A stretch of 64,000 nucleotides of DNA from Cyclobacteriaceae bacterium (GCA_016787755.1 JAEUUA010000017.1:29134-93133); one strand, 5' to 3'. Positions 29,665 to 38,536 are shown, numbered from the stretch's first letter. Made by a program: numbers and translations. Notes: generated by a model from the sequence alone, not told the origin.

Positions 29665-30561
29665 CTAATTATCCGCCTTAACCTCGATTGTTTTGGACTG
29701 ACCGTTGATCGTTATTGTCACTAGCTTATCACATTCACCAGTTCCATAGTCAATAGTGATTACCTTGTTTTCAACCGTTAATACTTTTGTGCCTTCAACG
29801 GCCATAAAAATTTTATTGGAAATTGCACACTGACGCTTGTAGACCAGCGGTTTAGTGATTTCCACCTGGTAGGTTTTTTCATTGCGGTTAGTTCCGGCCG
29901 ATGTTCCATCGACAATCCATTGATCTGTTAATGGGTTGTTACCGCGTACCCATTCCCGTGTGTGGTTCACTTCACGGGTGGCTGAAGATCCATCAGGCCA
30001 GGTAGCCTTTCCACCAACCAGTACAATTGAAAACTTAGGGTTGCTTTCAATACTGCCAGATACATTTGTAACAGTGCGTGTTCCTTCTATCTTAATCCCA
30101 TTAATAAAATACTCCATGAAGGTGGTTATGATTTTTGAGCCCGGTAAAAAGCGTTTGCCCACGAATTCTACTTTAATTTTTCCTTTACGAACATTACCTC
30201 TGGCATCTGTGCAGCCTTCACCAAAATTAATAATAATGAAACCGTGAGGTTTATCTTGATTATTATCATTTGCAAATTCAAATGTTACCGTTGCACAGTT
30301 GAAGCGATGATCACCATCAGGTTTAACACCCTCTCTTCCGCTTGAAGACTCCCTTCCACCACTCGCTGTTGAGGCATCCACAGCCACAGCCAGTGTTGCC
30401 ATGTCATCAGCGTCTTCAAAATAACCATCTGTGGCCGCTTCATTTTCAACATTTTGCGAATCACTGGTCGCTAGATTAAAATTCTCATCATTACATGAAG
30501 AGAGTATTACTAGAAAGACGACTAGTAAGCTTGATAGACTTTTTAAATGGATTTTTTTCAT
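29665..30561 (-). CDS. Secreted lipoprotein of unknown function
   Basis: A 298-residue protein with a type II signal peptide: SLLVVFLVILSSC puts the lipobox Cys at residue 23. A low-complexity Asp/Glu/Ala stretch follows (about 25-75) and then a beta-rich domain with repeated short strands (CATVTFEFANDNN, FIINFGEGCTDARGNVRKGKIKVEF, TRTVTNVSGSIESNPKFSIVLVGGK). Several Cys lie in the second half. I recognise no family. It is divergent from the barrel gene 30682 and has its own terminator. Outer-membrane or periplasmic attachment is inferred from the lipobox. Confidence 0.75.
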   Translation of the reverse strand: MKKIHLKSLSSLLVVFLVILSSCNDENFNLATSDSQNVENEAATDGYFEDADDMATLAVAVDASTASGGRESSSGREGVKPDGDHRFNCATVTFEFANDNNQDKPHGFIIINFGEGCTDARGNVRKGKIKVEFVGKRFLPGSKIITTFMEYFINGIKIEGTRTVTNVSGSIESNPKFSIVLVGGKATWPDGSSATREVNHTREWVRGNNPLTDQWIVDGTSAGTNRNEKTYQVEITKPLVYKRQCAISNKIFMAVEGTKVLTVENKVITIDYGTGECDKLVTITINGQSKTIEVKADN

Positions 30562-30681
30562 AAGGTTTTTAAGTTAATTGCTGCTTTGAGTGCTAAATCA
30601 CTGAAAAGTTTAATTGGTAACTAAAATATTTTTCTATCTATGCAAGAATGCCGTAATTCGGCATAATTAACCCCTAAAAAA

Positions 30682-31221
30682 ATGAAGAAATACCTACAAC
30701 TTTCAGTTATTCCACTTCTGTTCTTTGGATTGTCACTCGCTGGTGTGGCTCAAGAAAATGTTTTTAAAATCAATATTTTCAGTCCTGTAGTGAAAACCCT
30801 AAACGTCTCTTACGAAAGAAAATTAAGTGCAACAGGTAGTTTTCAACTGGGATTCTTTTACACAGGCTATAGTACGGATGGCACAAAGTTTTCAGGAATT
30901 GGGATTACCCCAGAGTATCGCTTTTATCTTTCCGAGACCGAGGCTCCACAAGGCGTATATGTAGCTCCATTTATCAGATATCAGAATTTTAAATTAGAGG
31001 AAGAATCTACCAATGATAAGGGAACATTATCGATGTTTGGTGGTGGTCTTATTATTGGTAAGCAATGGATTTTTAAGGAAAAGATTTCATTGGATATTTT
31101 TATCGGACCATCCTACTCAAGTGGCAATGTGAAAGTTGATAGTGGCCAAGATAGCTTTGATACAGGTGTCTTTGATGGATTTGGCGTGCGCACAGGTGTT
31201 ACGTTGGGCTTCGCTTTTTAA
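30682..31221 (+). CDS. Small outer-membrane beta-barrel protein
   Basis: A 179-residue protein with a Sec signal peptide (LQLSVIPLLFFGLSLAGVAQ) followed by about eight amphipathic strands, ending VRTGVTLGFAF with the terminal Phe of an outer-membrane barrel. It resembles DUF3575/PorT-like small barrels. No ligand or partner can be named. A short inverted repeat ATGCCG-N5-CGGCAT (30648-30664) lies in the leader, 18 bases before the ATG, and could be a leader hairpin or an operator. A terminator follows at 31244. Confidence 0.8.
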   Translation: MKKYLQLSVIPLLFFGLSLAGVAQENVFKINIFSPVVKTLNVSYERKLSATGSFQLGFFYTGYSTDGTKFSGIGITPEYRFYLSETEAPQGVYVAPFIRYQNFKLEEESTNDKGTLSMFGGGLIIGKQWIFKEKISLDIFIGPSYSSGNVKVDSGQDSFDTGVFDGFGVRTGVTLGFAF

Positions 31222-31243
31222 TTAATTACATTTAATATTGATA

Positions 31244-31267
31244 AAAGGCTGCTGGTATGCAGCCTTT
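31244..31267 (+). terminator. Rho-independent terminator
   Basis: Nine-base stem AAAGGCTGC / GCAGCCTTT with a six-base loop, followed by AGTTTTATTG. It ends the 30682 transcript just before the next promoter. Confidence 0.75.
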
Positions 31268-31277
31268 AGTTTTATTG

Positions 31278-31285
31278 TACCTTTG
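31278..31285 (+). promoter_or_regulatory. -7 box, almost at the start codon of DUF4159
   Basis: TACCTTTG matches TAnnTTTG and is followed by CGAG and the ATG at 31290. Transcription would begin at or just before the start codon, giving a leaderless mRNA. Confidence 0.6.
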
Positions 31286-31289
31286 CGAG

Positions 31290-31952
31290 ATGAGGTTGAA
31301 ACCAATACTAGTTGGATTGTTTATTTATCTTGGAGTAATTCCTTGCTTAGCACAACCTACCATAAAGATTGCCAAGCTGAAGTATAATGGCGGGGGCGAT
31401 TGGTATGCAAACAAAACTGCGTTGCCTAACCTGATTACCTTTTGCAACCAAGAACTTGGGATGATGCTTAATGCGGACGAAGAAATTGCTGAAGCGGGTA
31501 GTCCTGACTTGTTTGATTATCCCTACCTTTATATGACGGGCCACGGTAATGTGGTTTTTTCCAGTAGTGAGGCGCAGAACCTAAGAAACTATCTTATTGG
31601 GGGCGGCTTCCTTCATGTCGATGATAACTATGGGCTCGATAAATTTATTCGCCTCGAATTAAAAAAAGTCTTCCCTGAACTTGAATTGATCGAGGTCCCT
31701 TTCTCCCATCCGATCTATCATCAGAAATTTAACTTTCCGAACGGCCTACCTAAAATTCATGAACATGATGGCAAACCGGCCCAGGGGTTGGGACTTTTTT
31801 ATGAAGGCAGGTTAGTTGTTTTCTATTCGTATGAATGCGATTTGGGGAATGGTTGGGAAGACCCCCGCATCCACAACGATCCGGAAGAAAAGCGTCAGCA
31901 AGCCCTTAAAATGGGTGCCAATATTCTTTCCTACTGCTTTACAAGCAATTGA
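31290..31952 (+). CDS. DUF4159 protein
   Basis: A 220-residue exported protein (signal peptide about 1-19, ILVGLFIYLGVIPCLAQ) with a DUF4159 domain: KIAKLKYNGGGDWYANKTAL, DYPYLYMTGHGNVVFSS, and LRNYLIGGGFLHVDDNYGLDKFIR. The fold resembles a GATase1-like/ThuA sheet, with GHG and GGG loops; the function is unknown. In Bacteroidota these genes often sit near MoxR/DUF58 sets, but none is here. I chose ATG 31290; the frame is open 11 codons upstream inside the preceding terminator, so the longer start is unlikely. Confidence 0.85.
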   Translation: MRLKPILVGLFIYLGVIPCLAQPTIKIAKLKYNGGGDWYANKTALPNLITFCNQELGMMLNADEEIAEAGSPDLFDYPYLYMTGHGNVVFSSSEAQNLRNYLIGGGFLHVDDNYGLDKFIRLELKKVFPELELIEVPFSHPIYHQKFNFPNGLPKIHEHDGKPAQGLGLFYEGRLVVFYSYECDLGNGWEDPRIHNDPEEKRQQALKMGANILSYCFTSN

Positions 31953-31986
31953 TTTACAATAATTTACTAAAACGTTAGGAAGCTAT

Positions 31987-32016
31987 TTTGATTTTTATAA
32001 CTAAGTTATACGTTTT
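31987..32016 (+). promoter_or_regulatory. BlaI promoter with embedded operator
   Basis: TTTG at 31987-31990 and TACGTTTT at 32009-32016 are 18 bases apart, as in Bacteroidota promoters. Between them lies a perfect palindrome TATAACT-A-AGTTATA (31996-32010). A further short repeat ACGTT-N4-AACGT overlaps the -7 box. The position suggests self-repression by BlaI. Confidence 0.6.
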
Positions 32017-32039
32017 ACAACGTAATCAATAGTTGAATC

Positions 32040-32423
32040 ATGAAAGAACTTACCAAAGCCGAAGATCAGATTATGCAAGTGTTATGGAAACTTGAAAAAG
32101 CATTTGTAAAAGACATTGTTAAACAATTACCCGAACCCAAACCAGCTTACAATACGGTATCTACCATCGTGCGGATTTTAGAAAAGAAGGGATTTATTGG
32201 CTACAAAGCGTTTGGTAAAACACATGAGTACTTTCCGCTTATCGCGAAAGAGAAATATACTCGCTTCTACCTGAACAACATGATCACTCGATATTTTAAT
32301 GGCTCGTTTCAAAATCTCGTTTCTTTTTTCGCGAAAGACAACGGAATGAAAGTTCAGGAAATCGATGAACTCGTACGAGAGCTCGAAAAAATTAAGACCA
32401 AAAAACCAAGAACACCTTCTTGA
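32040..32423 (+). CDS. BlaI/MecI/CopY-family repressor without a sensor partner
   Basis: A 127-residue winged-helix repressor. The N-terminal DNA-binding domain shows KAEDQIMQVLWKLEKAFVKDIVKQL and AYNTVSTIVRILEKKGFIGYKAFGKTHEYFPL; the C-terminal helices serve dimerisation. BlaI repressors normally pair with a BlaR1/M56 sensor protease that cleaves them. None is adjacent, since the next gene is convergent, so the inducer is unknown. The promoter contains a likely operator at 31996-32010. Confidence 0.88.
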   Translation: MKELTKAEDQIMQVLWKLEKAFVKDIVKQLPEPKPAYNTVSTIVRILEKKGFIGYKAFGKTHEYFPLIAKEKYTRFYLNNMITRYFNGSFQNLVSFFAKDNGMKVQEIDELVRELEKIKTKKPRTPS

Positions 32424-32589
32424 AATTATTTAATTGAGGCAAACCTGGGTTGATTTTCTTTTATGTAATTTTTTAGCTTCTGTTGCAATGTGAATGGAGC
32501 CCGGCAAAGGGCAAAAGCCAAATTGTAAGACAACGCCTGGTTGTACCTATTATATTTAAGCTCGGATAATCAGGATTTCTTAAATCATG

Positions 32590-32624
32590 GTTTACAGCGC
32601 CTGAGGGTATCAAGCACTGTAAAC
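32590..32624. repeat. Inverted repeat at a convergent gene junction
   Basis: Arms GTTTACAGCGC and GCACTGTAAAC (32590-32600 and 32614-32624) pair at 10 of 11 positions across a 13-base loop. It lies five bases past the stop of the TlpA-like gene. There is no T run, so a simple terminator is not clear. Confidence 0.6.
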
Positions 32625-32628
32625 TTTA

Positions 32629-33774
32629 TTAGTTGCCCAACACCTCTTCCAACTTCTTATCGAGCGCTGAGCCTCGTAAATTTTTAGCTATGATTTTGCC
32701 TTGAGGATCAATCAATATTGAAAAAGGGATTGCATTGATGTTGTAATCTTTTGCGGCCTGTGAATCAAAATATTTAAGATCAGACACATGGGTCCATACT
32801 AAGCCATCTTCAGCAATGGCTTGCATCCAATCCGCTTTGGTACGATCGAGCGATACCCCAAATACTTCAAACCCTTTGTCTTTAAATTTATGATAGGCCT
32901 TTACAACATTGGGATTTTCCCTGCGACACGGTCCGCACCATTTTGCCCAGAAATCCACCAGAACATATTTTCCTTGTAAGGACGAAAGCGCTATGGTCTG
33001 ACCATCGGGATTGGGTAATGCTATTTCAGGTGCCGGTTGACCGATAGCAGTCACTTTCATTTTCTCCACCATATCCACAAACTCTTTCGTATAGTTTGAG
33101 TTTGGCCATGCACTTTTAAACTTCTCTGCAGAAGAAACATAGAGGTCAAGATACTTATCCCGATCTAATAAATTATTCTGCTGGAGCAGATTCATTAGGC
33201 CAAGCGATGCAGGTTGGTCTTTCAATATAGTTGCAACCTGATCATATCCCTTCTCAAGATTACGCATGTAGTCCCCTTGTAACTCAGCTATACGAGCCAT
33301 ATCATTATTGGATGAGGCCAAGGAAAACTCTGTCTGTATGGTCATCATCTCAGGCGATTCCTGCGTGCGCTGCATAATGCCCTGCACGTTAGTAATCAGA
33401 TCCTGATCAGGCGATCCAAGTACCGCAGCATACCCGTTCTGATTGTTCCCATCCACATTTATTTCGATGTCTGTTTTATCAAGGATAAAATTGAGCATCT
33501 GCTTATTATAAAAATTGATTTGATAATAGCCCGGTTCTGATAAACGAAGTGTTTTCCTGAATGTGTAATTACTTTTCAACGCAACGGTATCTTTTTCTCC
33601 TAACCCATCAAGATTGATTTTTTGAATAGATATCTCACCGGTTTGTGGAAAGCCTACCTTTCCCCGAATTGTAACATCCCACCCTTCTTGCCCCTGTATT
33701 TTACCACACCCCAGCATAATGGCTGAAGCTAGCAGGACCACTATTATCTGAACACTGATCTTCTTCATATTCAT
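32629..33774 (-). CDS. TlpA/ResA-like thiol-disulfide oxidoreductase lipoprotein
   Basis: A 381-residue lipoprotein. The signal peptide ends in IMLGC (lipobox Cys about residue 23). An N-terminal DUF4369-like beta domain (about 30-140) is followed by helices and a C-terminal thioredoxin-like AhpC/TSA domain (about 240-380) with the redox motif WCGPC in YVLVDFWAKWCGPCRREN. It probably reduces or rearranges disulfides in the periplasm, for example in cytochrome maturation; the substrate is not known. It starts four bases after the gatB stop. The ATG may be 33774 or 33768. Confidence 0.9.
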   Translation of the reverse strand: MNMKKISVQIIVVLLASAIMLGCGKIQGQEGWDVTIRGKVGFPQTGEISIQKINLDGLGEKDTVALKSNYTFRKTLRLSEPGYYQINFYNKQMLNFILDKTDIEINVDGNNQNGYAAVLGSPDQDLITNVQGIMQRTQESPEMMTIQTEFSLASSNNDMARIAELQGDYMRNLEKGYDQVATILKDQPASLGLMNLLQQNNLLDRDKYLDLYVSSAEKFKSAWPNSNYTKEFVDMVEKMKVTAIGQPAPEIALPNPDGQTIALSSLQGKYVLVDFWAKWCGPCRRENPNVVKAYHKFKDKGFEVFGVSLDRTKADWMQAIAEDGLVWTHVSDLKYFDSQAAKDYNINAIPFSILIDPQGKIIAKNLRGSALDKKLEEVLGN

Positions 33775-33778
33775 AATC

Positions 33779-35227
33779 TCAACTCATTTTTTTAATTAAT
33801 AATTCTGTAGTGACCTTAGGGTCTGCTTTTCCTTTCGTGCGCTTCATCACTTCGCCCATAAACATAGTGATAATTGCTTTTTTTCCTTTCTTATATTCCT
33901 TCACCTTTTGCGGAAACTCGCTAATCACTGCCTCTACAACGGGGAGAATGGAATCCTCATTGCTGTCCTGAATCAAATTTAATTCCTGAGCCAGGATGAG
34001 CGGTAATTTTGTTGGGCTCATAATCAACTCCGGGAATAATTTTTGCGCAGCAACTGCAAAATTCAATTTTCCCGCATCAATCAATGAAATAACTGCTGCC
34101 AAGGTTTCTGGCGAAAGCGGCAACTGATTGGCGGCAAGATTTGCATCATTTAACCACGACTTCACCGGCCCCATCAACCAGTTTGATACGGCCTTAAAGT
34201 TTTGAGTGTGTTTGCAAACTTCTATAAAATAGAACGCCATCTCTCTCGAGTCAGTCAGCACCTGCGCATCATAAGCGGGAAGTTTGTATTCCAATATAAA
34301 TTTTTGTTGCAACTCGCGCGGCAATGCGGGCATCGATTTTCGCACTTCTTCGAGCCATGCTTCTGATACTTCCATCGGACTCAAATCCGGATCGGGAAAG
34401 TACCGATAATCATTAAGCTCTTCCTTCGTGCGCATGCTATATGTAAGTCCGGTATGGGCATCGAATGTGCGCGTTTCTGAGACAACCGCTTCACCCTTTT
34501 CTAAGATTGCAAATTGCCGCTCGGCCTCATGATCAATGGCGCGCTGTACATTGCGGATGGAGTTCATGTTCTTGATCTCTACTTTCTTTCCAAACTCGTT
34601 AGCGTCTTTCAACATTAATGAGACATTGGCATCGCAACGCAGCGAGCCTTCTTCCATATTGCCATCGCAAATTTCGAGATAGCGAACCAGTTTACGGATT
34701 TCAGTTAACAACGCATAAGCTTCCTCAGAACTTCGCAAGGCAGGCTCGGTAACTATTTCAATTAACGGAACTCCCGAACGATTCAGGTCGATCAAGGTAT
34801 CAGACTCACTATCCAAGTGAATTGATTTTCCTGCATCTTCTTCAATGTGAATGCGGTTTAATGGAACTTCGATCTCTCCTGCCTTGACCGTGATAGGAAT
34901 AAATCCACCCACACAAATTGGGGTGCGATCTTGAGTAAGTTGGTAGCCTTTCGGCAGATCGGGATAAAAATAATTCTTGCGATCAAAAATCTGCCAGCGC
35001 GAAATTTTTGAGTTACACGCCATGCCCATCTTCATAGCAAACTCTGCGGCTTGCTTATTTAATTTAGGCAACGTGCCTGGGTGGGCTAACGTAATGACAC
35101 TTAGATTTGTATTGGGTGCATCACCATAAGCAGCAGAATCACTGTTATAGATTTTGCTTTTCGTTAACAGTTGGGCATGAACTTCTAAGCCAATAACGAG
35201 TGTGTACTTGTCTAGAATCTCTTTCAT
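33779..35227 (-). CDS. gatB: Aspartyl/glutamyl-tRNA amidotransferase subunit B
   Basis: GatB is the kinase and tRNA-recognition subunit that converts Glu-tRNA(Gln) to Gln-tRNA(Gln), and Asp-tRNA(Asn) where needed. The 482-residue protein is full length. It shows YTLVIGLEVHAQLLTKSKIY, the catalytic-cradle region HPGTLPKLN, KNYFYPDLPKGYQLTQ, and EIKNMNSIRNVQRAI, with the C-terminal YqeY-like tail domain (about 390-482). No gatA or gatC is nearby. Its ATG overlaps the restored stop codon (TGA) of the upstream nucleotidyltransferase frame, so the two are translationally coupled if the frameshift is repaired. Confidence 0.97.
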   Translation of the reverse strand: MKEILDKYTLVIGLEVHAQLLTKSKIYNSDSAAYGDAPNTNLSVITLAHPGTLPKLNKQAAEFAMKMGMACNSKISRWQIFDRKNYFYPDLPKGYQLTQDRTPICVGGFIPITVKAGEIEVPLNRIHIEEDAGKSIHLDSESDTLIDLNRSGVPLIEIVTEPALRSSEEAYALLTEIRKLVRYLEICDGNMEEGSLRCDANVSLMLKDANEFGKKVEIKNMNSIRNVQRAIDHEAERQFAILEKGEAVVSETRTFDAHTGLTYSMRTKEELNDYRYFPDPDLSPMEVSEAWLEEVRKSMPALPRELQQKFILEYKLPAYDAQVLTDSREMAFYFIEVCKHTQNFKAVSNWLMGPVKSWLNDANLAANQLPLSPETLAAVISLIDAGKLNFAVAAQKLFPELIMSPTKLPLILAQELNLIQDSNEDSILPVVEAVISEFPQKVKEYKKGKKAIITMFMGEVMKRTKGKADPKVTTELLIKKMS

Positions 35228-35252
35228 TTTTCTGATGACGGCCTTTTCTTTT

Positions 35253-35732
35253 TCAATTCCTCAATGTCAATCTTATCAACTTCTCTTGCAAGAGCCGCTT
35301 TGTTTTTAAAAGATCATTGCATGAGATAATGTTAATCTTATTATCATCCAGCTCAATTTGAGTCGCAGATTTATAAGATTCAATAAATGAATCTATCCCA
35401 GCAATGTTTGGTAAAAATTCAACTTTAAACGTATCGAAGGGTATTCTTAAAAAAGTCTTCTTAGAATCAAAAACAAGATTCTTTAATTCTCTTGTTTCAA
35501 TATTTAGTTCATCCAATGCGGTAACTAATCTTAGATAATTTTCAATAGTTGGCCGATACCAAAAATCAACGTCTTGTTTAATTTCTGGTCTTCCAGAATA
35601 ACCCGCTCCTGAAATTCTTTGAAAACCATAATAGCCTACTACCACACCACCTATCAATAGGTATTCCACGTGCTGATTATTCAGCGCCAGGCAGATTTTT
35701 TTTAGTGAATCCCGAATTTCGTTACTAATCAT
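35253..35732 (-). CDS. Small nucleotidyltransferase-like protein, C-terminus frameshifted
   Basis: A 159-residue protein with a nucleotidyltransferase-like fold: YLLIGGVVVGYYGFQRI (GG at 28-29) and KQDVDFWYR (D-x-D at 54-56), like AbiEii or MNT antitoxin-type proteins. The last codons KLIRLTLRN look unlike the family. In the next frame the DNA reads NKAALAREVDKIDIEELKK and on to a TGA at 35224-35226 that overlaps the gatB ATG as ATGA. A one-base deletion in the A5 run (T5 at 35303-35307 on the + strand) would explain this. It may be a true mutation or a sequencing error. It is coupled by ATGA to the upstream 64-residue gene. Confidence 0.7.
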   Translation of the reverse strand: MISNEIRDSLKKICLALNNQHVEYLLIGGVVVGYYGFQRISGAGYSGRPEIKQDVDFWYRPTIENYLRLVTALDELNIETRELKNLVFDSKKTFLRIPFDTFKVEFLPNIAGIDSFIESYKSATQIELDDNKINIISCNDLLKTKRLLQEKLIRLTLRN

Positions 35733-35923
35733 TCCGATTTAAACTTCAATTCAATCCACTCAATTCCTTCATTCGTTGCCTTCTCTAGCTTATTATTTTT
35801 GTTCAATGTTGCATAGAAATCGAGCAGGTTAAGGCATTGCATTAGACTTTCAACAGGCGAAATAGAGTCTTCCACCATGCTTAGCTTCATTTCTTCAACT
35901 GAAGTATAAACTTCAATCTTCAT
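35729..35923 (-). CDS. Small protein paired with the nucleotidyltransferase
   Basis: A 64-residue acidic protein starting MKIEVYTSVEEMKLSMVEDS. It has predicted helices (SLMQCLNLLDFYATLNKN) and ends GIEWIELKFKSE. Its stop overlaps the next ATG (ATGA), which marks a two-gene module. I recognise no named family, though small proteins of similar shape (start IxxYxSxEEx, end IxWIELKF) precede nucleotidyltransferase-like genes in Bacteroidota (from memory). Possible roles are antitoxin-like or accessory. It begins 12 bases after the alaS stop. Confidence 0.65.
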   Translation of the reverse strand: MKIEVYTSVEEMKLSMVEDSISPVESLMQCLNLLDFYATLNKNNKLEKATNEGIEWIELKFKSE

Positions 35924-35935
35924 ATTGTTAAAAAA

Positions 35936-38536
35936 TTATTGCAACAATTTACGCGATTTTTCAATAACAGAATTTAATCCCTTCAGGTTTTTACCCCCAG
36001 CAGTCGCAAAGAATGGTTGTCCACCTCCACCCCCATCAATCTCTTTCCCCAATTCCTTTACCAGGTTGCCAGCATGAAATTTATTAGTGGTTGCTAACTT
36101 CTCTCCAATCATAACACATACCTGTGGTTTACCATGCACATCGGCAGCCAATATCAGTAGTAAATCCTCAAATTGATTTCTTAACGCATAAGCAATATTT
36201 TTGAGCGCATCTGAATTAGGCACACTTACTTTTTCGAGTATCAATGTATACCCTTCGTGCTTGTGCGCCTTTGTGGCAAGTGTGTCTTTAATTTGATTGG
36301 CGCGCTCCTGATTTAGTTCTTCCAACTCTTTCTCTAGCGAGTGTCTGTCTTCCAATAAACTTTGAAGTGAGGCTGTAATATCTTTAGGATGCTTCAACAT
36401 GCTTTGTAACTCCTGCAATACACTCAGGGAATGATTGAGGTATTCAAAAGCCCCTTCACCCGTTACCGCTTCAATTCTGCGAACGCCTGCAGCCACGGAG
36501 CTTTCCGTTACAATTTTTAGTAATCCAATGTGTCCAGTTGCTGGCGTATGCGTACCTCCGCAGAGTTCCACCGAAAATTTCGGATCGAAGGTGATCACCC
36601 TAACAAAATCGCCATACTTTTCGCCAAACAAGGCCATAGCGCCTAAACCCTTAGCTTGTTCAATGGGAACATTACGCTTTTCATCTAATCGAATGTTTTC
36701 ACGAATTTTCTCATTGACAATTGTTTCAACTTTAGCGATCTCTATTGAAGTCAAGGCTGCAAAGTGAGAAAAGTCGAAACGTAATATCTTTTCATTTACC
36801 AAAGATCCCTTTTGCTCAACATGCTTTCCTAGTACCTGTCGAAGGGCAGCGTGAAGTAAGTGTGTGGCTGAGTGGTTGCTGGTGGTACGAGCACGTTTAC
36901 TTTTATCAACCTGCGCATGGAAGACGCCACTTAAACTTTCAGGAAGTTTTTCAATGTAATGAACAATCAATTCGCTTTCCTTCCTGGTATCGGTAATAAA
37001 AACTTTCTCGTTAGCATTTTCAATGAACCCGGTATCTCCTACCTGGCCACCGCTTTCTGCATAGAAAGGCGTTTTATTAAACACTAACTGAAAAAGTTCC
37101 TTATTCTTTTGCTTGATCTTGCGATACTTGACAACCGTAAGCTCGGATTCCAGTTGTTCATACCCAATAAATTCAGGCTTTACATCTGCGCCAACCAAAA
37201 CCCAGTCTCCCGTTTCTTTGGCAGCGTCCACTTTTGAGCGAGCCTTTTGTTTCGCCATCTCCTCATGAAAGCCTTTTTCATCCACACGAATACCACGTTC
37301 GCGTGCTATTAATGAAGTTAGATCGTAAGGGAACCCAAACGTATCGAAAAGTTCGAAGGCTTCAATCCCAGTTATGTTATTCTGGAAATTTTCAATTCGT
37401 TTTAATCCTTTCTCCAACGTCCTCAAAAAAGAAATCTCTTCTTCCTGAACAACTCGCGTTACATAATCTTGTTGCGAATTCAATTCTGGAAATACATCTC
37501 GTAATTGATTGGCTAACAAGAACACCAGCCGATGGATAAAAGGCTCTTTAAAGTTTAAATACGAAAATCCATAGCGTACTGCTCTACGCAAAATTCTCCG
37601 GATCACATATCCGGCTCCGGTATTACTTGGTAACTGCCCATCCGCAATTGCAAATGACACCGCACGAATGTGATCGGCCATAACACGAATGGCTACATCG
37701 GTCTTTGCATCCTCACCGTATTTAACATGAGCCTGAATGGCAATAAATTGAATAAGCGGACTGAATACATCCGTATCGTAATTAGAGGTTTTTCCCTGAA
37801 TGGCCATGCACAACCGCTCGAAGCCCATGCCGGTATCCACATGCTTATCGGGTAACGGTTCAAGTGCGCCAGACGCCAATCGATTGAATTGAATAAATAC
37901 CAGATTCCAAATCTCCACAACTTGTGGATGGTCGCTGTTCACTAAATCTTTACCGGGAGTTTTCTTAACCTCGGCATCGGGCCGCAAGTCAATGTGAATT
38001 TCTGAACACGGACCGCATGGACCTTGCTCACCCATTTCCCAAAAATTATCTTTCTTGCTGCCGTGAAGAATTCGTTCTTCTGCTATTACCTGTTTCCAAA
38101 GTTCCTTGGCTTCTTCATCTACCGGAAGGTTATCACTTCTATCACCACCAAATACAGTAACATACAATCTGTCTTTAGGAAGTTGATATACCTCAGTCAA
38201 TAATTCCCACGCCCAACCGATTGCTTCTTTCTTAAAGTAGTCGCCAAAACTCCAGTTACCCAGCATTTCGAACATGGTGTGGTGATACGTATCCAACCCA
38301 ACATCTTCAAGGTCGTTATGCTTTCCGCTTACGCGAAGACATTTTTGTGTGTCGGCAATGCGTTTGCTGGCGGGTACTGAATTGCCTAAAAAGTAGTCTT
38401 TGAACTGCACCATACCCGAGTTGGTAAAGAGCAAACTCGGGTCATTTTTTAGCACTAAGGGGGCTGAGGGAACTATTTTGTGACCTTTATTTTCAAAAAA
38501 ATCAAGGTATTTACGTCTAATTGTTGCTGAATCCAT
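35936..38536 (-). CDS. alaS: Alanyl-tRNA synthetase
   Basis: AlaS charges tRNA(Ala) and edits Ser- and Gly-tRNA(Ala). The 866-residue protein is close to E. coli's 876. Class II catalytic core motifs are TYHHTMFEMLGNWSFGDYFK, EIWNLVFIQFNR and TGAGYVIRRILRRAVRYG. The editing domain has the zinc residues HSATHLLH and CGGTH. The C-terminal C-Ala domain ends GGGGGQPFFATAGG. I chose ATG 38536 (MDSATIRRKY); the in-frame TTG at 38539 is less likely. It heads the minus-strand group alaS, 64-residue protein, nucleotidyltransferase, gatB, tlpA-like. Confidence 0.98.
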   Translation of the reverse strand: MDSATIRRKYLDFFENKGHKIVPSAPLVLKNDPSLLFTNSGMVQFKDYFLGNSVPASKRIADTQKCLRVSGKHNDLEDVGLDTYHHTMFEMLGNWSFGDYFKKEAIGWAWELLTEVYQLPKDRLYVTVFGGDRSDNLPVDEEAKELWKQVIAEERILHGSKKDNFWEMGEQGPCGPCSEIHIDLRPDAEVKKTPGKDLVNSDHPQVVEIWNLVFIQFNRLASGALEPLPDKHVDTGMGFERLCMAIQGKTSNYDTDVFSPLIQFIAIQAHVKYGEDAKTDVAIRVMADHIRAVSFAIADGQLPSNTGAGYVIRRILRRAVRYGFSYLNFKEPFIHRLVFLLANQLRDVFPELNSQQDYVTRVVQEEEISFLRTLEKGLKRIENFQNNITGIEAFELFDTFGFPYDLTSLIARERGIRVDEKGFHEEMAKQKARSKVDAAKETGDWVLVGADVKPEFIGYEQLESELTVVKYRKIKQKNKELFQLVFNKTPFYAESGGQVGDTGFIENANEKVFITDTRKESELIVHYIEKLPESLSGVFHAQVDKSKRARTTSNHSATHLLHAALRQVLGKHVEQKGSLVNEKILRFDFSHFAALTSIEIAKVETIVNEKIRENIRLDEKRNVPIEQAKGLGAMALFGEKYGDFVRVITFDPKFSVELCGGTHTPATGHIGLLKIVTESSVAAGVRRIEAVTGEGAFEYLNHSLSVLQELQSMLKHPKDITASLQSLLEDRHSLEKELEELNQERANQIKDTLATKAHKHEGYTLILEKVSVPNSDALKNIAYALRNQFEDLLLILAADVHGKPQVCVMIGEKLATTNKFHAGNLVKELGKEIDGGGGGQPFFATAGGKNLKGLNSVIEKSRKLLQ

